Part shown: piece by piece, positions 7,316 to 14,249 of the stretch | How the letters are laid out: each line of letters starts with the position of its first letter | Numbering within the stretch: position 1 is the stretch's first letter | NCBI GenBank assembly: GCA_031419835.1 | Contig: JANOLP010000208.1 | Location: 1-16,788 of the forward strand | DNA length: 16,788 nucleotides | Direction of reading: 5' to 3' | DNA from: JALYOK01 sp031419835 | GTDB lineage: Bacteria; Pseudomonadota; Gammaproteobacteria; Burkholderiales; JALYOK01 | Made by a program: the position numbers and the translations under genes | Notes under the pieces: model-generated | Databases searched by the model: none | Told to the model about the DNA's origin: nothing | Seen by the model: the letters and a program-made list of their open reading frames with translations, nothing else

Positions 7316-8974
7316 TTACGGCGCAAAGCCCGGAATGGCAGCATGATCTGGGAAATCAATTTGCTCGTCATCAAGATAGGTCTTGGCAAATCTGAGGTAG
7401 AGTTTCTCGCGAACAAATACGTCGAAAAGATCCGGATCGATGTGCCCATTCAACCTAAACTGCCCCAAAATTTCCAATGCCTCGGTGAGCGTCTTCGCTG
7501 ATTTGTAAGGCCGGTCCTTTGCAGTGAGCGCCTCGAAAATATCAGCGATCGCCATTGCGCGTGCCTGAATTGACATCTGATTTCCAGTTAGCCCGCGGGG
7601 GTAGCCTTTACCGTCCATGCGTTCGTGATGGCCTCCGGCATACTCCGGAACCTTCTCCAAGTGTTTAGGCCACGGTAACGCTTCCAACATTTCAATTGTT
7701 GCAACGATGTGGTGATTGATGATTTTCCGTTCTTCGGGTGTCAATGTTCCGCGATCGATATTCAAGTTCTTAACTTCATCATCGGTCAACAATGGCTGGG
7801 ACAATCCTGCCGAATCAACATAGGTGTACTCGGCAATTCGCTCTATTCGAACATGGTCACCAGGATTCATGTGCTCGCTGCCTTTGTTAGCGCCGTGAAG
7901 AAATTGTCGATCGTCCTCCAATTTCTTGAGCGCAACAGCAAGCCGCGCTTCGATATTCTTAATATCTTTTTTCTGGGCTGTTGGAATCTGCAAAATCTCA
8001 TTCATCGCGCGCATTTTTAAATCGCGACTCAATACCTCGAACCGCATATCAACCAACGCAATTCGATCGAAAATGGTTGAAAGCTTGGTCCCTTTGTCGA
8101 TTACGTGAACCGGCGTCGTAATCTTTCCGCAATCATGCAACAGACCGGCAAGTTTTAACTCATAGCGATCCTTGTCCGTCATCCGAAAATTCGCCAATGG
8201 GCCATAGTCGACGTTGTGTGCCGCTTCCGCCAGCATCATGGTCAACTCCGGAACGCGGGAGCAATGTCGGCTGGTATGCGGCGATTTTTCGTCTATCGCT
8301 TTGTTGATTAATCCAACGAAGGACTCGAACAATTCCTGAAGTTGGCTGATCAATGACCGATTAGTAAGCGCGATTGCTGCTTGCGACGTCACCGCTTCGG
8401 CGAACTGCTGGTCCGCTTGACTAAATGGAATGATCGCCAGCGTGGTGCGGTCACGCGAGTTTATTAACTGCAACACGCCGATGATTTCATCTTCATGGTT
8501 TTTCATCGGAACGGTTAGGAATGACCTCGAACGATAGCCGGTACGCTCGTCGAATGCACGAGTCCCGGAAAAATCAAAACCATGCGCGGAATACGCGTCG
8601 GCGATGTTAACCGTTTCGTCTTTTAATACGGCATATGACGCGACATTAGAAAGATTCGGGTGCCCGGCAGAATCGTACAATGCTAGTGGTGCGATCGGAA
8701 CCGGAACACCGCTCATTCCGCCCATCACCACACCCAGGGAGTCGGTGCGGACAATTTCGAACACCAATTCTTTGCCGGGTACTACACGATAAAGCGTGCC
8801 GCCGTCCGCATTAGTAATGTTCTGCGCGGCGTTAAGAATCGTCTCGAGCAGTTGCTCGATATTGTGTTCACTAGAGAGATCTTTGCTGAGACGCGTGAGA
8901 TAGTTCAGACGATCAAATATCCGCCCATCACCTTGGTTTTCGCCTTCCGCCTCAGCGCGACTAGGTTGTTTCAC
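7316..8974 (-). CDS. GAF and HD-GYP domain protein, predicted cyclic-di-GMP phosphodiesterase
   Basis: HD-GYP enzymes hydrolyse cyclic-di-GMP to pGpG or GMP. The 552-residue protein has a GAF sensor at about 37-207 (RTGYRSRSFLTVPM and GVLQLIN) and an HD-GYP domain at about 215-530. Metal and active-site residues are visible: H280-D281 in LLHDCGK, H421-H422 in INHH, HHERMDGKGYP at 449-459 with the intact GYP, and ADIFEALTAKDRPYK. About 140 residues separate HDCGK from INHH, much longer than in minimal HD-GYP proteins, and this insert is helical and charged (about 285-415). There is no signal peptide or membrane segment, so it is cytoplasmic. The start is a GTG at 8974: an in-frame stop lies upstream, no usable ATG is nearby, and no strong ribosome binding site is seen. 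It follows the GAF/PilB-like ATPase by 68 bases and is probably co-transcribed with it. Confidence 0.9.
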   Translation of the reverse strand: MKQPSRAEAEGENQGDGRIFDRLNYLTRLSKDLSSEHNIEQLLETILNAAQNITNADGGTLYRVVPGKELVFEIVRTDSLGVVMGGMSGVPVPIAPLALYDSAGHPNLSNVASYAVLKDETVNIADAYSAHGFDFSGTRAFDERTGYRSRSFLTVPMKNHEDEIIGVLQLINSRDRTTLAIIPFSQADQQFAEAVTSQAAIALTNRSLISQLQELFESFVGLINKAIDEKSPHTSRHCSRVPELTMMLAEAAHNVDYGPLANFRMTDKDRYELKLAGLLHDCGKITTPVHVIDKGTKLSTIFDRIALVDMRFEVLSRDLKMRAMNEILQIPTAQKKDIKNIEARLAVALKKLEDDRQFLHGANKGSEHMNPGDHVRIERIAEYTYVDSAGLSQPLLTDDEVKNLNIDRGTLTPEERKIINHHIVATIEMLEALPWPKHLEKVPEYAGGHHERMDGKGYPRGLTGNQMSIQARAMAIADIFEALTAKDRPYKSAKTLTEALEILGQFRLNGHIDPDLFDVFVREKLYLRFAKTYLDDEQIDFPDHAAIPGFAP

Positions 8975-9042
8975 TAATAACCAGCCATCAGAAAATTAGT
9001 AAATCCACGAGCTACCGAATGAAGCAACGATATTGCGCGTAG

Positions 9043-11415
9043 TTACTTGATACAAACGGCGCGAACTTGAGCAATATCGGTGATTCCCAATAGTATTTTT
9101 TCAATGCCGTCTTGTTTCAAAGTGCGCATTCCTTCTGCCAAGGCAATGGCAAAAAGTTCAGCCACACGCGCCTTCTCTTGAATGGCCTTTTTCACTGCGT
9201 CGGAGCCAACCATTAACTCATGCAATGCGACCCGGCCACGGTAGCCGGTGCCGCCGCACGCGTCGCATCCGACGGGACTATGCAATGTGAATTCGCCTTT
9301 ATTGTTAGCGAAATCTTTCACCCAATCCTCATAAACCTTGCGGAACGACCCCTGCGGATCGCTCTTCCAATCTGTCGTGTTAGTGAGTTCTTCACAGTAC
9401 TCGGTTAGAAGACGCTTAATTTCATCTTGCGTCGCGGAATGCGGTTTCTTGCAATTGGCACAGAGTCGCTTCGCCAAGCGTTGCGCAAGAATGCCAAGAA
9501 TTGCGTCGGCGAAATTGAAAGGGTCCATGCCCATATCGAGTAAACGTAAAATACTTTCCGGCGCACTATTGGTATGCAGCGTCGAGAATACTAAGTGGCC
9601 GGTGAGCGAGGCTTCAATGCCGATTTGGGTGGTCTCCTTGTCGCGCATCTCACCCACCATGATCACATCCGGATCAGCACGCAAAAACGCGCGCATAGCA
9701 GTTGCGAAATTTAGGCCGGCCTTATTGTTCATTTGAACTTGCCGTAATCCCTTTTGGGTAATCTCGACCGGATCTTCGGCAGTCCAAATTTTCGTGGCAG
9801 GCGTATTGATGTGCTTTAGTACCGAGTGCAACGTTGTCGTCTTGCCGGAACCCGTTGGCCCGCAACAGAAAAACAAACCATAGGGCTTGCTGACAACTTT
9901 TTTGAGATTTTCTTCGTTGCGTTTCGACAAGTTAAGCTTATCCAAAGGCAACGGCTCACCGGCAGCCAGAATACGCATCACGACATCTTCTAGTCCCCCG
10001 GCCGTGGGAATGGTCGCTACGCGAAGCTCGATATCTAATGGCCCGTACTTCTTAAATTTGATCTTGCCGTCTTGCGGCTTGCGGCGCTCTGAAATATCAA
10101 GATCGCACATGATTTTAAGACGCGTAACCAAGGGCGATCGATAGCTAGCGGGTACTTCGATATACAACATCAGGGAACCGTCTTTCCGAAAGCGAATCTC
10201 GGTTTTATTTTTCCCCGGGTACGGCTCAATGTGAATATCGGAAACGCCTTGATTGTAAGCGTCGATAATGACTTTGTTTACAAATTTCACGAGCTCGTTG
10301 TCAGAGGCGGCGGAGACGTCTTCCGGCGCCAAGGCATCGTCGCCGGCATCTTGCTCCATGCCCGACAACATTTCGTCGATCGAGCCACCGCCATTCGTGC
10401 CATCGGAGAAAAACTGATCCAGGGTTTGAACGAATTCTCGGTGCGTCGTAACCTTATAAATCAGTTTATTTTTGACAAAAACGTTTCTTGCAACGTGCGA
10501 TGCCCGAATTTTCTCCGGGTCAGTCGTCATAATGACAATGCCGTCTTTATTTTCTTCGACCGGCATCCACTGCGCGCTCGCAGCATATTCACGTTTAATG
10601 TTACGCAGCAAATCCATCGGCTTCATGCGATCGGATTTGTAAGCCTCATGACCGACTTGGAAGAACTTGGCAAGCGCTTGGCCAAGAATCGAGGACTTAA
10701 TCTGAAACTCTTCGATCAATACCTCTTCAATGTCAATGTTCTTGCGCCGCGCCGAGCGTACTGCCAGATCAAGTTCGCCCGCAGAAATGACATTGTCGGA
10801 AACAAGGAAGTCGTATTTAGTGCCGATTTGCGCAGTCGGTTGACGCGGACGAAAAGCGGGCGCCAAGACTTTGGCTAGCTCGGAAATCCGCGCGAGTTCG
10901 CCATCGGGAAACGGGACGCCAGACAGAGTATTAATTAGCTGAAGTACGCCGAGCAATTGCGGGCGCTCGTCACCGCTAAGCACCGGCGCGAGCAACATTT
11001 GCTTGGAACGATAACCGGTGCGGCGATCGACTTCCTTCAAGAAATGTAACCTGGGGTTGTATTTTTTGAGTTCGTTCTCGTCGTATACGTCGTTAACTTT
11101 AAAGACGGCTTTGTGGTACGCGCAATATCCCGCAACACTGGTCTCAGTGATGGGGAGCTTCAAGTCTTTGAAAGAGGTCAGGCCAGTCTTAACGCGGGAA
11201 ATGAGCGAAGATTTATCGTCTGTAATGGTATAGACGGTAAGGCGGTCGGCCTCAAACATTTCACAGACCTCTTTGCTAAGGTCCGCCATGAATTCGTCAA
11301 GCGTCGTCGCCGCAAGGGCGCGATCGCTGATCGACTGCAACTTTTTCGCGAACTCGGCTCGGGCATTCGAATCACCTCCGGCAGCAGCGCGTTTTGGCTC
11401 AAGTACGGCACTCAT
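9043..11415 (-). CDS. GAF-domain PilB/GspE-like secretion ATPase (orphan)
   Basis: A hexameric-type ATPase of the GspE/PilB/MshE family with an added N-terminal sensor. Domain order in 790 residues: GAF (about 25-190, with RRTGYRSKQMLLAPV and GVLQLIN), an MshEN-like domain (about 200-340), then the ATPase core. The core has Walker A GPTGSGKT (519-526), an Asp box AEDPVE (546-551), Walker B DVIMVGEMRD (583-592; GEMRD instead of the more common GEIRD) and a His box LHTNSA (613-618). A zinc site is formed by C652/C655 and C717/C720. All catalytic motifs are intact. The MshEN-like part lacks the RLG tripeptides of the known cyclic-di-GMP motif. No pilin, platform or secretin gene is adjacent. The ATG at 11415 follows TAAGG, and a candidate promoter lies at 11522-11550. 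Confidence 0.88.
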   Translation of the reverse strand: MSAVLEPKRAAAGGDSNARAEFAKKLQSISDRALAATTLDEFMADLSKEVCEMFEADRLTVYTITDDKSSLISRVKTGLTSFKDLKLPITETSVAGYCAYHKAVFKVNDVYDENELKKYNPRLHFLKEVDRRTGYRSKQMLLAPVLSGDERPQLLGVLQLINTLSGVPFPDGELARISELAKVLAPAFRPRQPTAQIGTKYDFLVSDNVISAGELDLAVRSARRKNIDIEEVLIEEFQIKSSILGQALAKFFQVGHEAYKSDRMKPMDLLRNIKREYAASAQWMPVEENKDGIVIMTTDPEKIRASHVARNVFVKNKLIYKVTTHREFVQTLDQFFSDGTNGGGSIDEMLSGMEQDAGDDALAPEDVSAASDNELVKFVNKVIIDAYNQGVSDIHIEPYPGKNKTEIRFRKDGSLMLYIEVPASYRSPLVTRLKIMCDLDISERRKPQDGKIKFKKYGPLDIELRVATIPTAGGLEDVVMRILAAGEPLPLDKLNLSKRNEENLKKVVSKPYGLFFCCGPTGSGKTTTLHSVLKHINTPATKIWTAEDPVEITQKGLRQVQMNNKAGLNFATAMRAFLRADPDVIMVGEMRDKETTQIGIEASLTGHLVFSTLHTNSAPESILRLLDMGMDPFNFADAILGILAQRLAKRLCANCKKPHSATQDEIKRLLTEYCEELTNTTDWKSDPQGSFRKVYEDWVKDFANNKGEFTLHSPVGCDACGGTGYRGRVALHELMVGSDAVKKAIQEKARVAELFAIALAEGMRTLKQDGIEKILLGITDIAQVRAVCIK

Positions 11416-11470
11416 TTCAACCTTACCCTAAGCATCTAGATCGACTAGCATAATCGTTTTTGTTTTCGAC

Positions 11471-11496
11471 ACAAGACTTGTAATCATTGTTAACAA
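11471..11496. promoter_or_regulatory. Two short palindromes upstream of the PilB-like ATPase gene
   Basis: Two perfect dyads lie close together: ACAAG-A-CTTGT (11471-11481) and TTGTTAACAA (11487-11496). They lie between the candidate promoter at 11522-11550 and the gene start at 11415, so they would be in the 5' leader or just downstream of the transcription start. They could be operators for a dimeric regulator, but short AT-rich palindromes also arise by chance. Confidence 0.3.
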
Positions 11497-11521
11497 ATCC
11501 TTTTAATTTGCTTTGACTTGC

Positions 11522-11550
11522 GTGATACAAAACGTCGTAGCGCCCGTCAA
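11522..11550 (-). promoter_or_regulatory. Candidate sigma-70 promoter for the ATPase and HD-GYP genes
   Basis: On the minus strand there is a -35 box TTGACG (11545-11550), a 17-base spacer, and a -10 box TATCAC (11522-11527). They match the consensus at five of six and four of six positions. It lies about 107 bases upstream of the ATPase ATG, in the 156-base gap after the phosphodiesterase-like gene. This would let the ATPase/HD-GYP pair be transcribed separately from PP2C-FHA-PDE. Confidence 0.45.
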
Positions 11551-11571
11551 AAACAGCAGCCTTTTCTTAAT

Positions 11572-12336
11572 TTAAAGGTCGAATACCTGACCTTGCAAAA
11601 GCCGCTTTGGCTTTCCACTCAAAACAGCAGCGCTGATTTCGGCCATTATTGATTCTTCTTCGCCGGGTTTCATATGCGTAATATAAATCTCGGCATCACC
11701 GCTATATTTTTTCAATTCAGCAGCTAGGCGCAACGGATACAGATGCTTTGATGCGTCAGCGACCGCTTGATCGCGATTCGAGAATGCCGTTTCGATCAAC
11801 ACATATCGCAAATTCTTGCAGACGTTCGCTGCATCCCAGAGCGCATCGTTTGCGCTCGTATCGCCGCTGAAAATCAAACTATTTCTACCACTATCAACGC
11901 GATATCCGACACTTGGGACCACATGATTCGATGCGATCGAGTGAATTTTTCTGTCCCCGAAGACAACTTCGGCACCGACCATCATCGATTCGAATTTGAG
12001 GTATGGTTGCTCCGGTGTAGGAATCCGAGTGAAATCGGGCCAGATTCGCCAATTAAAAATATGATCCTTAAGCGTTCGGATCGTCGCGTCGAGCGCGTGA
12101 ACCACAAGTGGTTTTTTTCGGACACTTCCTACCGTATCGACAATCCATGGAATCGCAGCGACGTGATCAAGGTGCGAGTGGGTCAAAAACACATGGTCGA
12201 TCTTGGCCAATTGCGTAAGCGTCAAGTCTGTCGCACCGGTCCCGGCGTCGATCAAGATATCCTCATCAATCAAGAACGACGTGGTTCTTAAACTTGCGCC
12301 GATTCCACCGCTACAGCCGAGAACCTCAAACCTCAT
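11572..12336 (-). CDS. Metallo-beta-lactamase-fold protein, class II cyclic-nucleotide phosphodiesterase-like
   Basis: A 254-residue metallohydrolase that resembles class II 3',5'-cyclic-nucleotide phosphodiesterases (yeast PDE1 / Vibrio CpdP type). Metal ligands are visible: the THSHLDH motif (H53, H55, D57, H58), then H138 in SNHVVPS, D159 in SGDT and H221 in ITHMKPG. The HSHLDHVAAIPW stretch is close to the class II PDE signature, and NHVVPSVGYR with IETAF also recalls that family. Other MBL families such as RNase Z or generic hydrolases are less likely but not excluded. No signal peptide is seen, so it would act in the cytoplasm. It starts 18 bases after the FHA gene stop, on the same strand, and is probably part of that operon. 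No strong ribosome binding site precedes the ATG. Substrate, cAMP or another cyclic nucleotide, is inference. Confidence 0.75.
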   Translation of the reverse strand: MRFEVLGCSGGIGASLRTTSFLIDEDILIDAGTGATDLTLTQLAKIDHVFLTHSHLDHVAAIPWIVDTVGSVRKKPLVVHALDATIRTLKDHIFNWRIWPDFTRIPTPEQPYLKFESMMVGAEVVFGDRKIHSIASNHVVPSVGYRVDSGRNSLIFSGDTSANDALWDAANVCKNLRYVLIETAFSNRDQAVADASKHLYPLRLAAELKKYSGDAEIYITHMKPGEEESIMAEISAAVLSGKPKRLLQGQVFDL

Positions 12337-12354
12337 TTAGGCGATATACACCGA

Positions 12355-13119
12355 CTACTGCGCCGCGCTCATAAAAAACGCCATCTTGATCCCCGCGATT
12401 TCAATGATATCGTGATCGGCTAACGGATGTGCTTGCGCACTTAAGTTCACGCCATTCAAAACCGGATAGGTTGAGCCTTCCACATGGGTGATGAAATAGC
12501 TTGTCGGTCGCTTCGTGATAACGGCCACTTGAACCCCAGGCTTACCAAGTGTCGTTAAGGTCTTAGTCAACTCCATAACGCGGCCGGCGTTTCCACCATT
12601 CAAAATTTGAATCGACGCGCTGGTCGCGACTGGCGCAGCCGGGGCCGCCGGTGGCCGTGCGGCGGCGAGACTGACCGGTCGAGAGGTTGCGGTGCTCGTG
12701 AAACTCTGTTTCCCAACCATTGTATCGCCGCCCACAGGCCGCGCTTCTACCACCGGTGATGGGCTGACGGTTGCGGGGCGTCGCATCACCATTGTCTTTT
12801 CGAAGTCTTCGGCGGTGGTCGCGCTTGGTGTATCGTTCAGATACTTCAGACGGTGCTTTCCCAACTCGATCACATCGCCATTTTGCAAGAAATGCTTCTT
12901 GACCATTTGGCCATTAACAAGCGTACCATTTGTACTACCCAAATCTTCCATAAAGGAATCGCTGAGTATGGTGATAACCGCCGCGTGCTCACTGCTCACC
13001 GCAAGGTTATCAATCTGAATATCGTTATGGGGTTTGCGTCCGATCAAAACGCGTTCCTTGCTTAGGAAATATTCCCCTAGAACGGCACCGTCGAGACTTA
13101 ATACTAGTTTTCCCGCCAT
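12355..13119 (-). CDS. FHA-domain phosphothreonine-binding protein
   Basis: A 254-residue adaptor. An N-terminal FHA domain (about 5-95) has the full set of phosphothreonine-binding residues: GR (R28), SSEH (S43, H45) and GSTNG (N64). A linker at about 97-165, rich in Ala, Pro, Ser and Thr, contains two TMV motifs, KTMVMRRP (T109) and GDTMVGKQ (T133), possible kinase target sites. A second FHA-like domain (about 168-250) keeps the general fold pattern (VLNGVNL, DIIEIAGIKMAFF) but lacks the Arg and the SxxH motif, so it probably does not bind phosphothreonine in the canonical way. No membrane segment or signal peptide is present. The ATG at 13119 lies one base after the PP2C stop and follows GAGGAA at a normal distance, which implies translational coupling with the phosphatase. 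No kinase gene is in the window. Confidence 0.87.
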   Translation of the reverse strand: MAGKLVLSLDGAVLGEYFLSKERVLIGRKPHNDIQIDNLAVSSEHAAVITILSDSFMEDLGSTNGTLVNGQMVKKHFLQNGDVIELGKHRLKYLNDTPSATTAEDFEKTMVMRRPATVSPSPVVEARPVGGDTMVGKQSFTSTATSRPVSLAAARPPAAPAAPVATSASIQILNGGNAGRVMELTKTLTTLGKPGVQVAVITKRPTSYFITHVEGSTYPVLNGVNLSAQAHPLADHDIIEIAGIKMAFFMSAAQ

Positions 13120-13120
13120 C

Positions 13121-13957
13121 TTAATTTCCTCGTGAACTAAACCAGGACTTCATTCGCGCCATCCATCCGCGCTGTGCGGAGAAGGCTTGTAACACTTTGA
13201 TCAACACGACCGAGACATTGTCGCGGCCACCATTGTCATTGGCCGATAACACGAGCTGATCGGCAGACAACGCTAAATTCGATTGCAATGTCAGCAGAGT
13301 CAGACGAATTTCTTCATCGTCGACCATATCGTTCAAACCATCCGAGCAAATTAAATAAATATCACCCGGCAACACTGCGTGGCTATGAATCTCTGCCTCA
13401 ACCTTGGGATCAATTCCCAGTGCCCGGGTTAACAAGTTCTTGTTGCGCGATTTGCGTGCATCTTCCTTGCTGATCAAACCGCTGTCCATTTGTTCCTGGA
13501 GAAGCGAATGATCTTTGGTAATCTGATCCAACACTTCGCCGCGCAGCCGATACATGCGCGAATCGCCGATATGCCCGACCGTCAGGTGATTGTCGTAAAA
13601 CAATCCAGTGACTAAGGTCGTCCCCATACCTGCGCATTGGGGCTCGTTCTGGGCCTTTTCAAAAATTGCCCAATTCGCGCGCTCGACTTGCTCTTGGATC
13701 GAGTTTCCGGCAATTTCGACGCTATTTGCTAACGCACCCTTGCTAGCCGTTAAGCCCCGCCAGACATGGTTCAAGCCCTCGACAATAATACGCGCGGCCA
13801 TTCCGCTGGCCACTTCGCCGGCGTTATAGCCACCCATCCCGTCCGCAAGGAGCACTACACCGGTCTCACTTTCATGCGAGACAAAATCCTCATTGTGCGA
13901 GCGAACCTTTCCGGGATCCGTTCGGCTTACGATTTCGATTGCACTGCTCATTGTCAT
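13121..13957 (-). CDS. PP2C-family serine/threonine protein phosphatase
   Basis: A Stp1/PstP-type metal-dependent phosphatase that removes phosphate from serine and threonine. From the ATG at 13957 it has 278 residues. PP2C motifs in order are RSHNED (D24), LLADGMGGYNAGE (D39, G40), GMGTTLVTG, VGHIGDSRMYRLR, ITKDHSL, LICSDGLNDMV (D206) and GGRDNVSVVL (D246). All metal-binding aspartates are present. A short basic tail (AQRGWMARMKSWFSSRGN) follows the catalytic domain; no clear membrane helix is seen. An in-frame TTG at 14011 would extend the protein by 18 residues, but PP2C proteins of this type begin about ten residues before the TDPGKVRSHNED motif, which favours the ATG at 13957 or 13951. 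It is first in the signalling operon and overlaps the FHA gene's translation signals. Confidence 0.92.
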   Translation of the reverse strand: MTMSSAIEIVSRTDPGKVRSHNEDFVSHESETGVVLLADGMGGYNAGEVASGMAARIIVEGLNHVWRGLTASKGALANSVEIAGNSIQEQVERANWAIFEKAQNEPQCAGMGTTLVTGLFYDNHLTVGHIGDSRMYRLRGEVLDQITKDHSLLQEQMDSGLISKEDARKSRNKNLLTRALGIDPKVEAEIHSHAVLPGDIYLICSDGLNDMVDDEEIRLTLLTLQSNLALSADQLVLSANDNGGRDNVSVVLIKVLQAFSAQRGWMARMKSWFSSRGN

Positions 13958-14056
13958 TGTCGATGCGGATCCTAAGCGCTGCAGCGGTACATAATTTTCG
14001 CTAACCGACAAGCGAACTCGTTTAACAATTGCTCAAAAAACTTCGAAATATCTAAT

Positions 14057-14074
14057 CTGACCACTTCCGGTCAG
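14057..14074. promoter_or_regulatory. 18-bp inverted repeat, candidate operator
   Basis: CTGACC-ACTTCC-GGTCAG is a perfect dyad of 6-bp arms around six bases. It lies where a regulator could act on both the PP2C operon and aceE: it falls just upstream of a possible rightward -10 (TACAAT, 14088-14093) and next to a TTAGAT-like element for the leftward direction. The regulator is unknown. It does not match the known PdhR site pattern. Confidence 0.4.
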
Positions 14075-14127
14075 TTCATAAATTCTTTACAATACAGCGA
14101 TCTAATCAACGCTGACTAAGGCACTTC

Positions 14128-14154
14128 ATGCGATCCATGGAGTTGTCGCCATGA
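14128..14154 (+). CDS. Possible 8-residue leader peptide upstream of aceE
   Basis: An ATG preceded by TAAGG (14117-14121) at six bases opens a reading frame of eight codons (MRSMELSP) that ends at TGA 14152-14154. The stop overlaps the ATG of a second tiny frame as ATGA. A good ribosome binding site is the only support; so short a frame can arise by chance. Confidence 0.2.
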   Translation: MRSMELSP

Positions 14155-14189
14155 TACGCAAAAAACACTGCGCTACCCCCTGCAGATGA
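14151..14189 (+). CDS. Possible 12-residue leader peptide upstream of aceE
   Basis: The frame MIRKKHCATPCR starts within the stop of the previous mini-frame and has GGAG (14139-14142) eight bases ahead. Its start codon lies in one arm of a small hairpin, CATGG (14136-14140) with CCATG (14149-14153), so translation of the first frame could expose it. This is inference; conservation would be needed to accept it. Confidence 0.2.
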   Translation: MIRKKHCATPCR

Positions 14190-14249
14190 CTCCAACTCCG
14201 TCCCGGTGTTCGACTCCGAACTGCAAGTACGTTACGGGTTTTTCCTTAA

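Noticed and set aside
10231..10878. 215-codon open frame on the plus strand
   Set aside because: It is antisense to the PilB-like ATPase gene, whose domains are intact across this stretch. No family motif is seen.
9043..13957. Type VI secretion (PppA/Fha) or complete type II secretion/type IV pilus locus
   Set aside because: PP2C and FHA proteins occur beside T6SS genes and the ATPase is GspE/PilB-like, but no Tss, Gsp or Pil structural gene is present in the window.
13958..14011. N-terminal extension of the PP2C protein from a TTG at 14011
   Set aside because: The extra 18 residues are not expected in the family, and no good ribosome binding site precedes the TTG. The ATG at 13957 is preferred.
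14190..14243. A tRNA-like TTCGACTCC segment in the aceE upstream region
   Set aside because: The T-loop-like bases are not flanked by complementary T-stem arms, and no acceptor, D or anticodon arm can be folded on either strand.
14202..14243. Possible factor-independent terminator (GTTCG/CGAAC hairpin, then CGGG and five T)
   Set aside because: The perfect hairpin is 17 bases away from the T-run, and the outer CCCG/CGGG pairing is only four base pairs across a long loop. Too weak to list as a terminator.
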